Assembly: GCF_000473365.1 (NCBI RefSeq)
Contig: NZ_KI421517.1
Coordinates: 1,794,745-1,858,744, forward strand
Length of the DNA stretch: 64,000 bases
Source of the DNA: Adhaeribacter aquaticus DSM 16391
GTDB lineage: Bacteria > Bacteroidota > Bacteroidia > Cytophagales > Hymenobacteraceae
Reading direction: 5' to 3'
This document shows, in pieces, positions 39,267-48,516 of the stretch (the stretch's first letter is position 1; every line of letters begins with the position of its first letter). The notes beneath the pieces are model-generated. The model was not told the origin of the DNA and ran no database searches. It saw only the letters and a program-made list of their open reading frames with translations. The translations under genes were made by a program, and so were the position numbers.

Positions 39267-39321
39267 TTTTTCTTTTATTGTTTATTAACAGGTGAAAACG
39301 TTAGAGTGGAAAGAAGGAAAA

Positions 39322-40221
39322 TTAACTTCTGGGATGAAAATCCTTTATAATCTGCTTTAAATAGTCCCGATCCAGATGCGTATAGATTTCGGTAGTCGTA
39401 ATAGATTCATGACCAAGCATTTCCTGAACGGCTCTTAAATCAGCACCTCCTTCTATTAAGTGAGTAGCAAAAGAATGCCTGAAGGTATGGGGGCTAATTT
39501 GCTTCCTGAGTCCTACTTGCTTTGCCAGGTTTTTAATAATGGTAAAAATCATTACCCGGGTTAACTTTGCCCCCCGTCGATTTAGAAATAATATATCTTC
39601 GTTCCCTTTTTTAATATTAATATGACAGCGAATAGAATCCAGGTAAATCCGGATATATTTTAAGGCATCCCGCCCGATGGGCACTAATCTTTCCTTATTT
39701 CCTTTTCCGGTTACTTTTATAAAACCTAATGGTTCATATAAATAGCTAATTCTAAGGTCTACCAGTTCACTTACCCGTAATCCGGAACTGTAGAGAGTTT
39801 CGAGCATAGCCTTATTTCGGGTTCCCTCCGGAGTAGAGACATCAATAGCTGCAAATAATTGTTCAATCTCCTCAAAACTTAACGTATCAGGTAATTTCCG
39901 GTCTAGCTTGGGACCTTCTATATTTTCGGTTGGGTCTGCCGAAATTAAATCCTCCATAATCAGGAATTTATAAAAAGCCCTAATGCCTGAAAGGGTCCGG
40001 GCCTGGGAATGAGCTGTCATGCCCAATTCATTTACCCAGCCCAAAAATTCCTGGATATATAATGGGTCAATTGTAAGTGGGTTTACTTGATAACCTTTAA
40101 GATCCAGAAATTGCACTAACTTCTTGATATCACGCCTATAAGCCTCTACAGAATTACCCGAAAGTGATTTTTCCAGTTGCAAATAAGCTTCAAATTGCTT
40201 TATGAGTTGGGTCCAGGCCAT
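39322..40221 (-). CDS. xerD: Tyrosine recombinase XerD
   Basis: A site-specific recombinase that, with XerC, resolves chromosome dimers at dif during division. The 299 residues match the family. The N-terminal SAM-like core-binding domain (about 1-95) is followed by the catalytic domain with Arg149 (SGLRVSEL), Lys173, His245 and Arg248 (HTFRHSFATHL), His271 (LGHESI) and nucleophile Tyr280 (TTTEIYTH). Context is chromosomal, with no phage or integron genes nearby. It is divergent from aroQ. Confidence 0.93.
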   Translation of the reverse strand: MAWTQLIKQFEAYLQLEKSLSGNSVEAYRRDIKKLVQFLDLKGYQVNPLTIDPLYIQEFLGWVNELGMTAHSQARTLSGIRAFYKFLIMEDLISADPTENIEGPKLDRKLPDTLSFEEIEQLFAAIDVSTPEGTRNKAMLETLYSSGLRVSELVDLRISYLYEPLGFIKVTGKGNKERLVPIGRDALKYIRIYLDSIRCHINIKKGNEDILFLNRRGAKLTRVMIFTIIKNLAKQVGLRKQISPHTFRHSFATHLIEGGADLRAVQEMLGHESITTTEIYTHLDRDYLKQIIKDFHPRS

Positions 40222-40307
40222 GGGTAGTCTTTAATCTGGTAAAGGGCCCATTTAACCAAAGCCCGAAGATTTATAGTAAAAATAATAGTTCAAAGATAGC
40301 TATTATG

Positions 40308-40315
40308 TACCTTTG
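40308..40315 (+). promoter_or_regulatory. Promoter -7 element of aroQ
   Basis: TACCTTTG, an exact TAnnTTTG match. It overlaps an in-frame ATG at 40305, which therefore cannot be the usual start. Confidence 0.6.
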
Positions 40316-40355
40316 CGCCTGCATAAATTTTATGGAACTAACCCAGACCTCCACC

Positions 40356-40811
40356 ATGAAGTTACTAATTATTAATGGTCCTAATCTGAATCTCCTTGGC
40401 GTCCGCGAAAAGACTGTGTACGGCAACCGATCTTTTGAACATTATTTTGAAGAATTAAAAGCTACTTACCCTGATCTGGAACTGGAATACTTTCAATCTA
40501 ATACCGAAGGATTATTGATCGATAAAATTCATGAAGTCGGGTTTACCTATAAAGGCATTATTTTGAATGCAGGTGCTTATACCCATACTTCCATTGCCCT
40601 GGCCGATGCCATTGGTGCTATTACCACTCCGGTAGTGGAAGTACATATTTCTAATGTTTATGCCCGCGAAGCTTTCCGCCATAAAAGTATGATTGCCCCC
40701 CGTTGTCTGGGAAGTATTTGTGGCTTTGGTTTAGAAAGTTACCGGTTGGCGCTGCAATATTTTATAAGTTTAAAGCCGAATAAAGTTGGCTTTGAGGTAA
40801 AAACCTCGTAA
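40356..40811 (+). CDS. aroQ: Type II 3-dehydroquinate dehydratase
   Basis: AroQ dehydrates 3-dehydroquinate in the shikimate pathway. Motifs: INGPNLNLLGVREKTVYG at the N-terminus with the catalytic Tyr (TVYG), FQSNTEG, ILNAGAYTHTSIALADAI, and EVHISNVYAREAFRHKS with the catalytic His. In-frame ATGs at 40305 and 40332 also exist; the first overlaps the promoter. The MKLLIINGPN start gives 151 residues, the usual length. aroQ is divergent from xerD and followed by the class-V aminotransferase gene after 70 nt. Confidence 0.95.
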   Translation: MKLLIINGPNLNLLGVREKTVYGNRSFEHYFEELKATYPDLELEYFQSNTEGLLIDKIHEVGFTYKGIILNAGAYTHTSIALADAIGAITTPVVEVHISNVYAREAFRHKSMIAPRCLGSICGFGLESYRLALQYFISLKPNKVGFEVKTS

Positions 40812-40881
40812 CATTTTTTTGCCAAAATACCTCTTTTAGAATATTTCTAGAACAACACTTAAAAACAAGTATATATAACTG

Positions 40882-41943
40882 ATGCTCACATTTTATCCTG
40901 GTCCTGCAAAAGTATATCCGGAAGTTAGAGACTACCTTACCATGGCCTATGATGAGGGAATTCTGAGCATCCCCCACCGGAGTGATCGCTTTGTGCAGCT
41001 AAGCAAAAGCCTCGTTACCTTATTGCGCAAGCAACTTAATATTCCGCAAGATTATTACATATATTTTGTCTCGTCGGCGACAGAATGCTGGGAAATTATT
41101 GCCCAAAGCCTGACGCTGCAAAAAAGCTATCATTTATATAATGGGGCTTTCGGCGAAAAATGGATGGAATATGCAAAAAAAATTAAGCCAAAAGTAGAGG
41201 GGCAGAAGTTTGATATAAATGAAGAACTACCAGTTTCCAGTTTAGATCTTTCTGATGATACCGAACTTATTTGTATTACCCAGAATGAGACTTCAAATGG
41301 TACACAAATAAAGGAAACTACCATTCTTAACCTGTTCAACCGCTACCGCGACAAACTTATTGCCGTAGATGCCACTTCCTCTATGGCCGGAGTAGCCCTG
41401 AAATACATAAAAGCGGATATTTGGTTTGCTTCGGTGCAAAAATGCTTTGGGCTGCCAGCTGGTTTAGGCATTATGGTTTGCTCGCCGCGCACTATTTTTA
41501 GGGCTAAAGAAATCAAAGAAAAAGGGCACTACAACAGCCTGGTTACGTTGTATGAACGGATGCTCAACTACCAGACAACCAATACGCCCAATGTATTAAA
41601 TTTATATTTATTGCATAAAGTATTGGAAAATCGGGCCGCCATTAAAATTATTGACCAAACTCTGGTTAAACGAGCACAGGACTTATATAATTTTTTTGAA
41701 CCCTTTACCAATTTTACCCTTCTAATTACTAATCCGGATGTACGTTCAGGTACCGTGGTGGCATTAACGGCTTCAGAGAAAGTAATAGATGAGATTAAAA
41801 GGAATGCCTTGCGGAATAATATTATGCTGGGCAATGGTTACGGGACCTGGGCTAAAACTTCTTTTCGAATTGCTAACTTTCCGCAACATACTGAGGATGA
41901 GTTTGACATTTTAAAAAGCTTTTTCCTATCTTTTTACAGTTAA
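40882..41943 (+). CDS. Class V aminotransferase (phosphoserine aminotransferase-like)
   Basis: A PLP-dependent enzyme of fold type I, 353 residues. It opens FYPGPAKVYPEV, as in SerC-type enzymes. The PLP Asp lies in LIAVDATSSMAGV and the PLP lysine in FASVQKCFGLPAG. The substrate site is more like the alanine-glyoxylate/phosphoserine group than cysteine desulfurases. It could be the organism's serC, but the canonical SerC motifs are weak, so I leave the symbol empty. Confidence 0.82.
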   Translation: MLTFYPGPAKVYPEVRDYLTMAYDEGILSIPHRSDRFVQLSKSLVTLLRKQLNIPQDYYIYFVSSATECWEIIAQSLTLQKSYHLYNGAFGEKWMEYAKKIKPKVEGQKFDINEELPVSSLDLSDDTELICITQNETSNGTQIKETTILNLFNRYRDKLIAVDATSSMAGVALKYIKADIWFASVQKCFGLPAGLGIMVCSPRTIFRAKEIKEKGHYNSLVTLYERMLNYQTTNTPNVLNLYLLHKVLENRAAIKIIDQTLVKRAQDLYNFFEPFTNFTLLITNPDVRSGTVVALTASEKVIDEIKRNALRNNIMLGNGYGTWAKTSFRIANFPQHTEDEFDILKSFFLSFYS

Positions 41944-41985
41944 AAAGACTGCCACTCCTAAGGCATTTAACCCGTAAAATGTACT

Positions 41986-42552
41986 ATGCTGGACTTTAAA
42001 CAAACATTATCTGTTACACTTATTTTGTTTGCCGTAATTGATATAATGGGCTCCTTACCCATTATTATTGATATGCGTCGGCGGGAAGGTGTTATTGAAT
42101 CGGAGAAGGCAACTTTGGTTGCGGGTATTCTAATGATTGTTTTTCTATTCCTGGGACAGGAAATTTTAAAATTATTTGGTCTCGATTTCCAATCGTTTGC
42201 GCTAGCTGGTGCACTTATTATTTTTTTAATGGGAATGGAAATGGTTTTAGGCATCCATATATTCCATGCCAACCCGGAAATTAAATCGGGTTCAATTGTA
42301 CCGTTGGCGTTCCCATTATTAGTGGGAGCCGGCACCATGACGACCCTTCTTTCCTTACGGGCAGCTTATTCGTTACCCAACATCTTGGCTGGCATTATCC
42401 TAAACCTAATCTTTGTGTATGTTGTCTTAAAATCTTCGGGTTGGTTAGAACGTAAGCTTGGCACTGCCGGTACCGAAATCCTGCGTAAAGTATTTGGTGT
42501 AATACTATTAGCCATTGCCATTAAACTCTTTAAAGCAAATATTAATATTTAG
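41986..42552 (+). CDS. MarC family integral membrane protein
   Basis: The 188-residue protein with about six TM segments belongs to the MarC/UPF0056 family of unknown function. Landmarks are FAVIDIMGSLPIIIDM, VAGILMIVFLFLGQEILKLFGL and VPLAFPLLVGAGTMTTLLSL, the last typical of the family. It probably resides in the inner membrane. It lies 42 nt after the aminotransferase gene and 72 nt before rnhA, all plus strand. Confidence 0.9.
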   Translation: MLDFKQTLSVTLILFAVIDIMGSLPIIIDMRRREGVIESEKATLVAGILMIVFLFLGQEILKLFGLDFQSFALAGALIIFLMGMEMVLGIHIFHANPEIKSGSIVPLAFPLLVGAGTMTTLLSLRAAYSLPNILAGIILNLIFVYVVLKSSGWLERKLGTAGTEILRKVFGVILLAIAIKLFKANINI

Positions 42553-42624
42553 CTAAAGCTTCTAAAAAGCTACAGACACATTTTACCCCGTTATTTAAAG
42601 GGTATTGATTACTGATTATTAAAA

Positions 42625-43089
42625 ATGATTGAAATATTTACGGATGGTGCTTCGCGGGGGAATCCTGGTCCTGGTGGATACGGCACCATATTACGTTATA
42701 AACAACACATTAAAGAATTAACTGCCGGCTACCGTCTTACAACCAACAACCGTATGGAATTGCTGGCGGTAATTGTAGGACTAGAGGCTATTAAAACCAG
42801 TAATATTCCTGTTACCATATTTTCTGATTCCAAGTACGTGGTAGATGCGGTGGAGAAAAAATGGGTATATGGCTGGCAGAAAAAAGGTTTTGCCGGGAAA
42901 GCCAATGCTGATCTTTGGATGCGTTTTTTACGCATTTACCCCAAGCACCAGGTAAAATTTGTTTGGATTAAGGGCCATGCCGGACACCCGGAAAACGAAA
43001 GGTGCGATGTTTTAGCGGTTCAGAGTGCCCTTTCGCCCAACCTACTTATCGACCACGGATACGAAGCTAGTGCCAATTTAAAACCTTAA
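42625..43089 (+). CDS. rnhA: Ribonuclease HI
   Basis: It cleaves the RNA strand of RNA-DNA hybrids. The 154 residues carry the four catalytic acids: Asp7 (FTDGAS), Glu45 (NRMEL), Asp68 (FSDSKYVV), and Asp128 (NERCDVLA), with GHAGHPENE before the last. The basic handle WVYGWQKKGF is present. The stop is 2 nt before the ATG of the next methyltransferase gene, so co-translation is likely. Confidence 0.96.
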   Translation: MIEIFTDGASRGNPGPGGYGTILRYKQHIKELTAGYRLTTNNRMELLAVIVGLEAIKTSNIPVTIFSDSKYVVDAVEKKWVYGWQKKGFAGKANADLWMRFLRIYPKHQVKFVWIKGHAGHPENERCDVLAVQSALSPNLLIDHGYEASANLKP

Positions 43090-43091
43090 GA

Positions 43092-43805
43092 ATGGCAAAT
43101 AATTACTTTCAGTTTAAGCAGTTTCTGATAAAGCAGGATAAATGTGCCATGAAAGTATGTACAGATTCCTGTTTACTGGGGGCTTATGCCAATGTAAACG
43201 GAGCCAACACTATATTAGATATTGGCACCGGTACTGGATTATTAGCCTTGATGGCAGCCCAACGCTCTCATGCCCAAATTGATGCCCTTGAAATTGATGA
43301 TTTGGCGGCAGCTCAAGCTAAGGAGAATATTACTGATTCGCCGTGGGCAACCAGAATAAACCTTTACCACCAAAGCTTACAATGCTTTGAGCAGGAAAAT
43401 AAAAAGTTTTACGATGTAATTTTGTGTAATCCGCCGTTCTATATTGCTTCGCAAAAATCTCCTGACCAGGCGCGAAACATAGCTATGCACAGTCATGAAT
43501 TATCCTTTGAGGAAATAATCAGGTTCTGCGCTAAATTTCTTCATGAAACCGGAAAGCTTTACCTCCTGCTTCCGCCAAGTGAAAGCCTTTTATTTCAGAA
43601 ACAAGCTTTACTCGCCCAACTTTTCTTACAGAAACAACTTTGCCTATATACCACACCTACCGGTAAACATATCCGAAATATTCTGGTCTTCTCGCGAAAC
43701 CCGGCAGCATCTATTCCTAAAGTCCCGCTTGCTATTCGCAACACAGATCAAACCTATACCGAAGACTTTATTAAACTTCTCCAGGAATATTATTTAATCT
43801 TTTAG
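43092..43805 (+). CDS. tRNA1(Val) (adenine(37)-N6)-methyltransferase-like (TrmN6/YfiC)
   Basis: A class I SAM methyltransferase, 237 residues, matching the YfiC/TrmN6 group that makes m6A37 in tRNA-Val. The N-terminus has FKQFLIKQDKCAMKVCTDSCLLGAY, the SAM site is LDIGTGTGLLALM near residue 37-49, and the catalytic NPPF lies in VILCNPPFYIASQ near 110-123. It starts 2 nt after the rnhA stop. Target base is inferred from family. Confidence 0.9.
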   Translation: MANNYFQFKQFLIKQDKCAMKVCTDSCLLGAYANVNGANTILDIGTGTGLLALMAAQRSHAQIDALEIDDLAAAQAKENITDSPWATRINLYHQSLQCFEQENKKFYDVILCNPPFYIASQKSPDQARNIAMHSHELSFEEIIRFCAKFLHETGKLYLLLPPSESLLFQKQALLAQLFLQKQLCLYTTPTGKHIRNILVFSRNPAASIPKVPLAIRNTDQTYTEDFIKLLQEYYLIF

Positions 43806-43815
43806 TCTATAAATT

Positions 43816-43854
43816 GAAAGGCCTTAATGAAATTATATTTCATTAGGGCCTTTC
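43816..43854. terminator. Hairpin between converging trmN6-like and SDR genes
   Basis: An 18-bp stem (GAAAGGCC core with one C-T mismatch or wobble) and a short loop. Flanks are only weakly T-rich. It lies between two converging genes. Confidence 0.7.
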
Positions 43855-43882
43855 ACCAGCTACTAAAAAACTATTTAAAAGC

Positions 43883-44632
43883 CTATCCTCTGTTCACAAC
43901 CGTCGCTGAAGCTTGCGCCAAAGGCAGTAGCAATACATCCGCTAAGTTTACGTGAGCCGGACGGGTGGCCATAAATAAAATTAATTCAGCAACATCTTCA
44001 GCTACTAATGGCTGCATCCCCTGGTAAACTGAGGCAGCTCTATCTTTATCACCTTTAAACCGCACTTCCGCAAATTCAGTATTTACCAGTCCCGGTTTTA
44101 TCTCCGACACTTTTATGCCTTCTTTATTTAAATCAATACGCATACCTTGGGAGATAGCATCAACCGCCGATTTAGAAGCACAATACACATTCCCATTACC
44201 ATATACTTCAATGCCCGCAATAGAACCAATATTGATGATATGTCCTTTCTTGCGGGTTCGCATAAACGGTAATACCTCTTTGGTTACATAAAGCAAACCC
44301 TTAACATTAATGTCCAACATCATTTCCCAATCCTCTACATTTCCATCCTGAATTGGTGCTAAGCCATGAGCATTGCCCGCATTATTTATAAGTAAATCTA
44401 TTTGCTTCCACTCTTCCGGCAGGCTGGCAATAGCAGCTTGTACCCCTTCCTTATCCCGCACATCAAAAACTAATGACTTAACCTTAGCAGTGGTAATCTC
44501 TTGCTCCAACTCTTGTAGTCGTTCTGCTCTTCGGCCTGTGGCAATAATATCAAATCCATTTTTTGCTAAAAGCAAAGTGGCAGCCCGGCCAATGCCAGAA
44601 GTTGCTCCTGTAACAAGTGCAATTTTGTTCAT
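43883..44632 (-). CDS. SDR family NAD(P)-dependent oxidoreductase
   Basis: A classical short-chain dehydrogenase, 249 residues, closest in pattern to YdfG-type 3-hydroxy acid or serine dehydrogenases. The coenzyme site TGATSGIG (8-15), NNAG (83-86), catalytic Ser137, Tyr150 and Lys154 (YCASK) are all present, and ATGRRAERL suggests NADP. The specific substrate cannot be told. It lies only 5 nt after the porT-like stop on the same strand. Confidence 0.9.
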   Translation of the reverse strand: MNKIALVTGATSGIGRAATLLLAKNGFDIIATGRRAERLQELEQEITTAKVKSLVFDVRDKEGVQAAIASLPEEWKQIDLLINNAGNAHGLAPIQDGNVEDWEMMLDINVKGLLYVTKEVLPFMRTRKKGHIINIGSIAGIEVYGNGNVYCASKSAVDAISQGMRIDLNKEGIKVSEIKPGLVNTEFAEVRFKGDKDRAASVYQGMQPLVAEDVAELILFMATRPAHVNLADVLLLPLAQASATVVNRG

Positions 44633-44637
44633 AGTGG

Positions 44638-45369
44638 TTAGTTTTCGAAGTTAAGGTACAAGGTTATAGTATTCGACCGCATTCCCTGTAGATTTTGATT
44701 TGTACCCGGAATGTATCGGTTAATCAATCCATTAGAAAATCTGATCTCAGGGGCAAATTTAAAATAAGGATAAAATAAATCAAGCCCTACCCCATATTCT
44801 ATTGCGGCATCTGTACCATTAACTTCTATCCTTCCTTCTTCACTTAAGGAATTTCTTTTTTTATTTCCTACATCTGTACTGGCTTTGGCTCCGCCTACAA
44901 AATACATTCTGATATTTCCCCGCCGCTTAGATTTAAACTTAAACAATAAAGGGAACTCCAGCGAAGTGGCTCCTATCTCCTGCATGGTGGGCTCATTGCC
45001 ATCCGTAAATTCAATTTTTCTGGAGTAAAAACCTACCCCCGGTACAAAACGGGCATCAACATAATCCGTAATACGCTTATTTAATACAAATCCTATATTG
45101 AAACCAGGAGAAAATTTAGGGTTTATTCTCAAAGGCTGCTGAACATAAAAATCGGAATGTTCCAGGGTAAAACGAGAAGAATTTACACCTAAATAAAAAC
45201 CATAATGCATGGATTTATCATCATGATTAGAAAGATTTTGCCTTACGTAGAACTTATTCTGAGCCTGTACACCAGGTACAGAACAAATCCATAAGAAAAT
45301 CAAAATACTAAATTTAACTATTTTATTCCGGTGTAAATGGAGCATATGCCGAAAGAAAGAGAATGCCAT
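44638..45369 (-). CDS. PorT-like outer-membrane beta-barrel protein
   Basis: The 243-residue exported protein has a long N-terminal basic stretch before a signal peptide ([20 protein letters not shown]). The barrel strands that follow include [26 protein letters not shown], and [17 protein letters not shown]-like segments. The pattern and the ubiE neighbour match PorT, a type IX secretion component in Bacteroidota. Its 5' end overlaps ubiE by 52 nt; the alternative ATG at 45345 still overlaps by 28 nt. The PorT identity is likely but not certain; it may be a general porin-family protein. Confidence 0.7.
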   Translation of the reverse strand: MAFSFFRHMLHLHRNKIVKFSILIFLWICSVPGVQAQNKFYVRQNLSNHDDKSMHYGFYLGVNSSRFTLEHSDFYVQQPLRINPKFSPGFNIGFVLNKRITDYVDARFVPGVGFYSRKIEFTDGNEPTMQEIGATSLEFPLLFKFKSKRRGNIRMYFVGGAKASTDVGNKKRNSLSEEGRIEVNGTDAAIEYGVGLDLFYPYFKFAPEIRFSNGLINRYIPGTNQNLQGMRSNTITLYLNFEN

Positions 45370-46040
45370 TGCGTTGTATTAAATCCTACTTGTTTTAAAA
45401 TATTGATAAAGTCTTGGCCATCAGGAAAGGCCTGAACAGATTCTGGCAAATAGGTGTAAGCCGAATTGTCTTTTGAAATTAACTTACCAAAAACCGGTAA
45501 AATATTTTTGAAATAAAAGTTATAAATCTGCTTTAACGGAAAAGCTTTGGGTTTCGAAAACTCCAGAATAACTACCTTCCCTCCTGGCTTCAGAACCCGG
45601 TGGATTTCGCTTAAACCCTTAGCTAAGTTCTCGAAATTACGAACGCCAAAAGCTGCAGTAGCTGCATCAAAGGTATTATTTTGAAACTTTAAATTCTCAG
45701 AATCGCCTAACTCTAATTCTATTTTATCTGCTAGATTCTTCCGTTTAATCTTTTCCTGACCAACGGCCAGCATGCCTTCTGAGATATCAATGCCTATAAT
45801 TTTGTTTGGGTTTAATCGCAATGCTTCAATGGCAAAATCTCCTGTACCAGTGGCAATATCTAACAGAAAGGCGGGTTTGGCACTTACTAATAAATCAATT
45901 GCTTTTTTGCGCCAGTAGATATCAATACCAGCACTCAGAAAATGATTTAAAAAATCATACTTTCCTGCAATACTGTTAAACATTTGGGCTACTTGCGACT
46001 TCTTTCCCGCATTAACATCTTTGTAAGGAACTACCGACAT
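45318..46040 (-). CDS. ubiE: Demethylmenaquinone methyltransferase
   Basis: It methylates demethylmenaquinone, the last step of menaquinone synthesis. The 240 residues show [24 protein letters not shown], the SAM motif [14 protein letters not shown], and [24 protein letters not shown], then FLEFSKP (here [10 protein letters not shown]). In Bacteroidota only menaquinone is expected, so menG is an equal name. Its 3' end overlaps the porT-like gene start by 52 nt. Confidence 0.95.
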   Translation of the reverse strand: MSVVPYKDVNAGKKSQVAQMFNSIAGKYDFLNHFLSAGIDIYWRKKAIDLLVSAKPAFLLDIATGTGDFAIEALRLNPNKIIGIDISEGMLAVGQEKIKRKNLADKIELELGDSENLKFQNNTFDAATAAFGVRNFENLAKGLSEIHRVLKPGGKVVILEFSKPKAFPLKQIYNFYFKNILPVFGKLISKDNSAYTYLPESVQAFPDGQDFINILKQVGFNTTQWHSLSFGICSIYTGIK

Positions 46041-46066
46041 ATTTTTTATTTGGTATTAAAGAAAAC

Positions 46067-46074
46067 CAAAAGTA
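46067..46074 (-). promoter_or_regulatory. -7 element of ubiE
   Basis: On the minus strand TACTTTTG, an exact TAnnTTTG match, 26 nt before the ubiE ATG; no TTG at -33. Confidence 0.45.
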
Positions 46075-46113
46075 GTATACTCTTAACTAAAAATCTCAGA
46101 TTATGTTGTAAAA

Positions 46114-46144
46114 AAATAGGCTAAACTTTTGGTTTAGCCTATTT
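46114..46144 (-). terminator. Terminator of the OmpA/PD40 gene
   Basis: A perfect 13-bp stem AAATAGGCTAAAC with its complement and a 5-nt loop; the minus strand continues with a T run. Confidence 0.85.
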
Positions 46145-46167
46145 GGTCTTTTTAAACCTGATTATAA

Positions 46168-48108
46168 CTATTTTGCTGTTTCACCAGCTCTTGGAATAAT
46201 AGTAAATTCTGTACGACGGTTTAATTGCATATTCTCAGGTGTATCATTTGGTGCCGCAGGACGACGTTCGCCGTAGCTAACGGTAATTAAACGGGTAGGC
46301 GAAATACCATTTTTAACTAAATATTGGTAAGCTGCTTTAGCCCGGTTATCACCAAGGGTCATGTTGTAAGAATCCGTATTCCGCGAATCGCAATGACCAT
46401 CTATTGAGATATTTATTTGAGGATTTGCTTTCAATACCTGCAAAACATTATCTAACTCTCTGATAGATTCTGGTCTTAAGTTATATTCGTCAGTATCAAA
46501 ATAAATTTTCTTAAATCTTGTCCGGCTTATCATCGAAGCATCTTCAAACGGCACGTAAAAGTCTTTTTCAATTACGTTGTCTTCGGTTGTTACTACCGGA
46601 ATATCAAATTCTTCATTGGCAATAGAATTTCCGTCTTTACTAACAGCTACCTGGTATTTACGTCCAGAAAGAACATTTACCTGATAAGAACCAGAGTCGG
46701 GCTTCGTTACATCGCGGTAACTAATTGGAGTTCTATCGGCCTGCTGGCTGCTGAAAACCAATTCCACACCAGGAATAAGGGAACTATCCCGTAAGCTATA
46801 AACATGGCCCTTTATGGTCACATCTTTAATAAAATTAATGGTCCAGATATCTTTTTCACCAAAACCACCCATCCGGTAAGACGACAGGTAAGCATAGGCT
46901 CCGGTTGGGTGCAACCGGTAGTAAGCATCATCATCCGGCGTATTAATAGGATATCCCATATTTTCCGGACGCGTCCACCGATGGGCAACAGAATCATAAT
47001 GCGTTACGAATACGTCAAAGCCACCCATGGTATTATGCCCGCGGGAAGTAAAATACATGGTTTTGCCATCGGGTGTAAAATAAGGGCTGTCATCATCTTC
47101 CCGCGTATTTATGCCATTCCCTATATTTTTAGGTTTGCCCCAGTTTCCGTTTTTATCACGCTGAGATACATAAATATCTTTATCTCCATTCTGAGAGTAA
47201 AAACTGGTAGAGAAATATAACCGCTGATTATCCGGTGTGATATAAGCATCACTTTCAAAACCGGAGGTATTAATATTACTTCCAATTGATTTTGGCTCTG
47301 ACCAGCTACCATCAGCTTGTCTTTCGGCTACATAAAAGTCACCGTTATTGGTATCGCGGTATAATAAAAGTTTGGTATCATTATCAAACAACTGAATAGC
47401 CGCATCGTGGAATTTGTAGTTGATGTTACCAACTGGTTTAGGCTGATTAAAAGCGTCTGGTCCGGTACGGGTTGTTTCAAAAATATCTTCAAAATACTCC
47501 CCAAACTGGTCTTCTTTACCACCAGTTACGTTTTCACCCCGGGAGGTAAACAATAAATAATTATCGTCTTTTGAAATTACCGGGCTATGCTCTGAGTAGG
47601 CTGTATTAACTGTTGGCCCTAAATTTTTAACAAAAATATCTTTGGGGTTATTAAAAATTATTTTTGCATTACGGCTAGCTCTTATCAGGTTGGCAATCTC
47701 TGGCTTACGAGCATCCTTAGCTTTCAGAGTAGCATCATAAATACGGTAATGTGCAATCGCATCATCAAATCTATAATTCAGGTGATCTACCCGACCTAAC
47801 CAGTACTCAATATCTTTGGCAACTTTGGGTTTGATACGCTGGGCGCGGTAGATATAATCACTGGCCTTTTCTTTATCGTAAGATATATAGCTTACACCTG
47901 CTCGGTACAAGGCAGAAGCATTATCCGGATCTTTAGCCAATATCTGTTCATAAAATGGGATGGCAGATCGGTAAGCTTCATTGTTAAAAAATTTGTTTCC
48001 TCTCCTTAGCAACTGCCGATTACTCTGGGCTGATGCAGACCAACTAATCAACAGGGCCAGTATGATCAGGAGATGTGTTTTGGAGAATTTTGAGGAAAAA
48101 TTACTCAT
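46168..48108 (-). CDS. OmpA family protein with TPR, PD40 and CarboxypepD_reg domains (PorE-like architecture)
   Basis: The 646-residue exported protein has a signal peptide (LIILALLISWSASAQ). Domains in order: TPR-like repeats (about 30-130), a WD40-like/PD40 propeller (about 185-410, repeats such as DNYLLFTSRG and PDGKTMYFTSRG), a carboxypeptidase-regulatory-like domain (about 430-520), and a C-terminal OmpA domain (KIYFDTDEYNLRPES, then IDGHCDSRNTDSYNMTLGDNRA). OmpA binds peptidoglycan. The order is that of PorE of the type IX system, but the signal is not a lipobox and many paralogues share it, so the role is open. Confidence 0.85.
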   Translation of the reverse strand: MSNFSSKFSKTHLLIILALLISWSASAQSNRQLLRRGNKFFNNEAYRSAIPFYEQILAKDPDNASALYRAGVSYISYDKEKASDYIYRAQRIKPKVAKDIEYWLGRVDHLNYRFDDAIAHYRIYDATLKAKDARKPEIANLIRASRNAKIIFNNPKDIFVKNLGPTVNTAYSEHSPVISKDDNYLLFTSRGENVTGGKEDQFGEYFEDIFETTRTGPDAFNQPKPVGNINYKFHDAAIQLFDNDTKLLLYRDTNNGDFYVAERQADGSWSEPKSIGSNINTSGFESDAYITPDNQRLYFSTSFYSQNGDKDIYVSQRDKNGNWGKPKNIGNGINTREDDDSPYFTPDGKTMYFTSRGHNTMGGFDVFVTHYDSVAHRWTRPENMGYPINTPDDDAYYRLHPTGAYAYLSSYRMGGFGEKDIWTINFIKDVTIKGHVYSLRDSSLIPGVELVFSSQQADRTPISYRDVTKPDSGSYQVNVLSGRKYQVAVSKDGNSIANEEFDIPVVTTEDNVIEKDFYVPFEDASMISRTRFKKIYFDTDEYNLRPESIRELDNVLQVLKANPQINISIDGHCDSRNTDSYNMTLGDNRAKAAYQYLVKNGISPTRLITVSYGERRPAAPNDTPENMQLNRRTEFTIIPRAGETAK

Positions 48109-48440
48109 GGGTATATAATTTAATTCTAATATTAACTATCTATAAAATCAAATACAAAAAAATTAATGTCAAAGCAAAAAGGTTAATAATTTTCTAAAAA
48201 TTGAGCGTTGGGTAATCCTTTCTTCTTAACGCCAAATTCTTTTCAGAAACTGTTTATTGCATGATTAACATACTTATCTGGACTTGCGAAGGTTACTAAA
48301 GTATTTTTTTTATTAGTGTAACTCCTGTTAATAAAAAGCTTTATTTCTGGTTAATTTTAACGCTTTTATTTAAAAGCTTAAATATAATATTTAAATGTTA
48401 ATATATACTAATCCTTAAAATAAGAAGGTGCGAACATAAA
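48109..48440. other. Intergenic, no gene seen
   Basis: About 330 AT-rich nt upstream of the OmpA/PD40 gene. No convincing promoter or small gene. Confidence 0.45.
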
Positions 48441-48476
48441 AAAAGACTAAAAATGTTTTAGCATTCTTAGTCTTTT
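48441..48476 (-). terminator. Terminator of the 155-aa gene
   Basis: A 15-bp stem with one mismatch (AAAAGACTAAAAATG versus CATTCTTAGTCTTTT) and a 6-nt loop, followed on the minus strand by TTTATG. Confidence 0.7.
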
Positions 48477-48516
48477 AGTTGGCAAGTCTCTCTCGGGGTA
48501 TCTTATAGGCAGCCTG

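Noticed and set aside
39322-40221. XerD-like recombinase as a sign of a mobile element or integron
   Set aside because: All catalytic residues and the length fit the housekeeping xerD, and no att-like repeats or cargo genes adjoin it.
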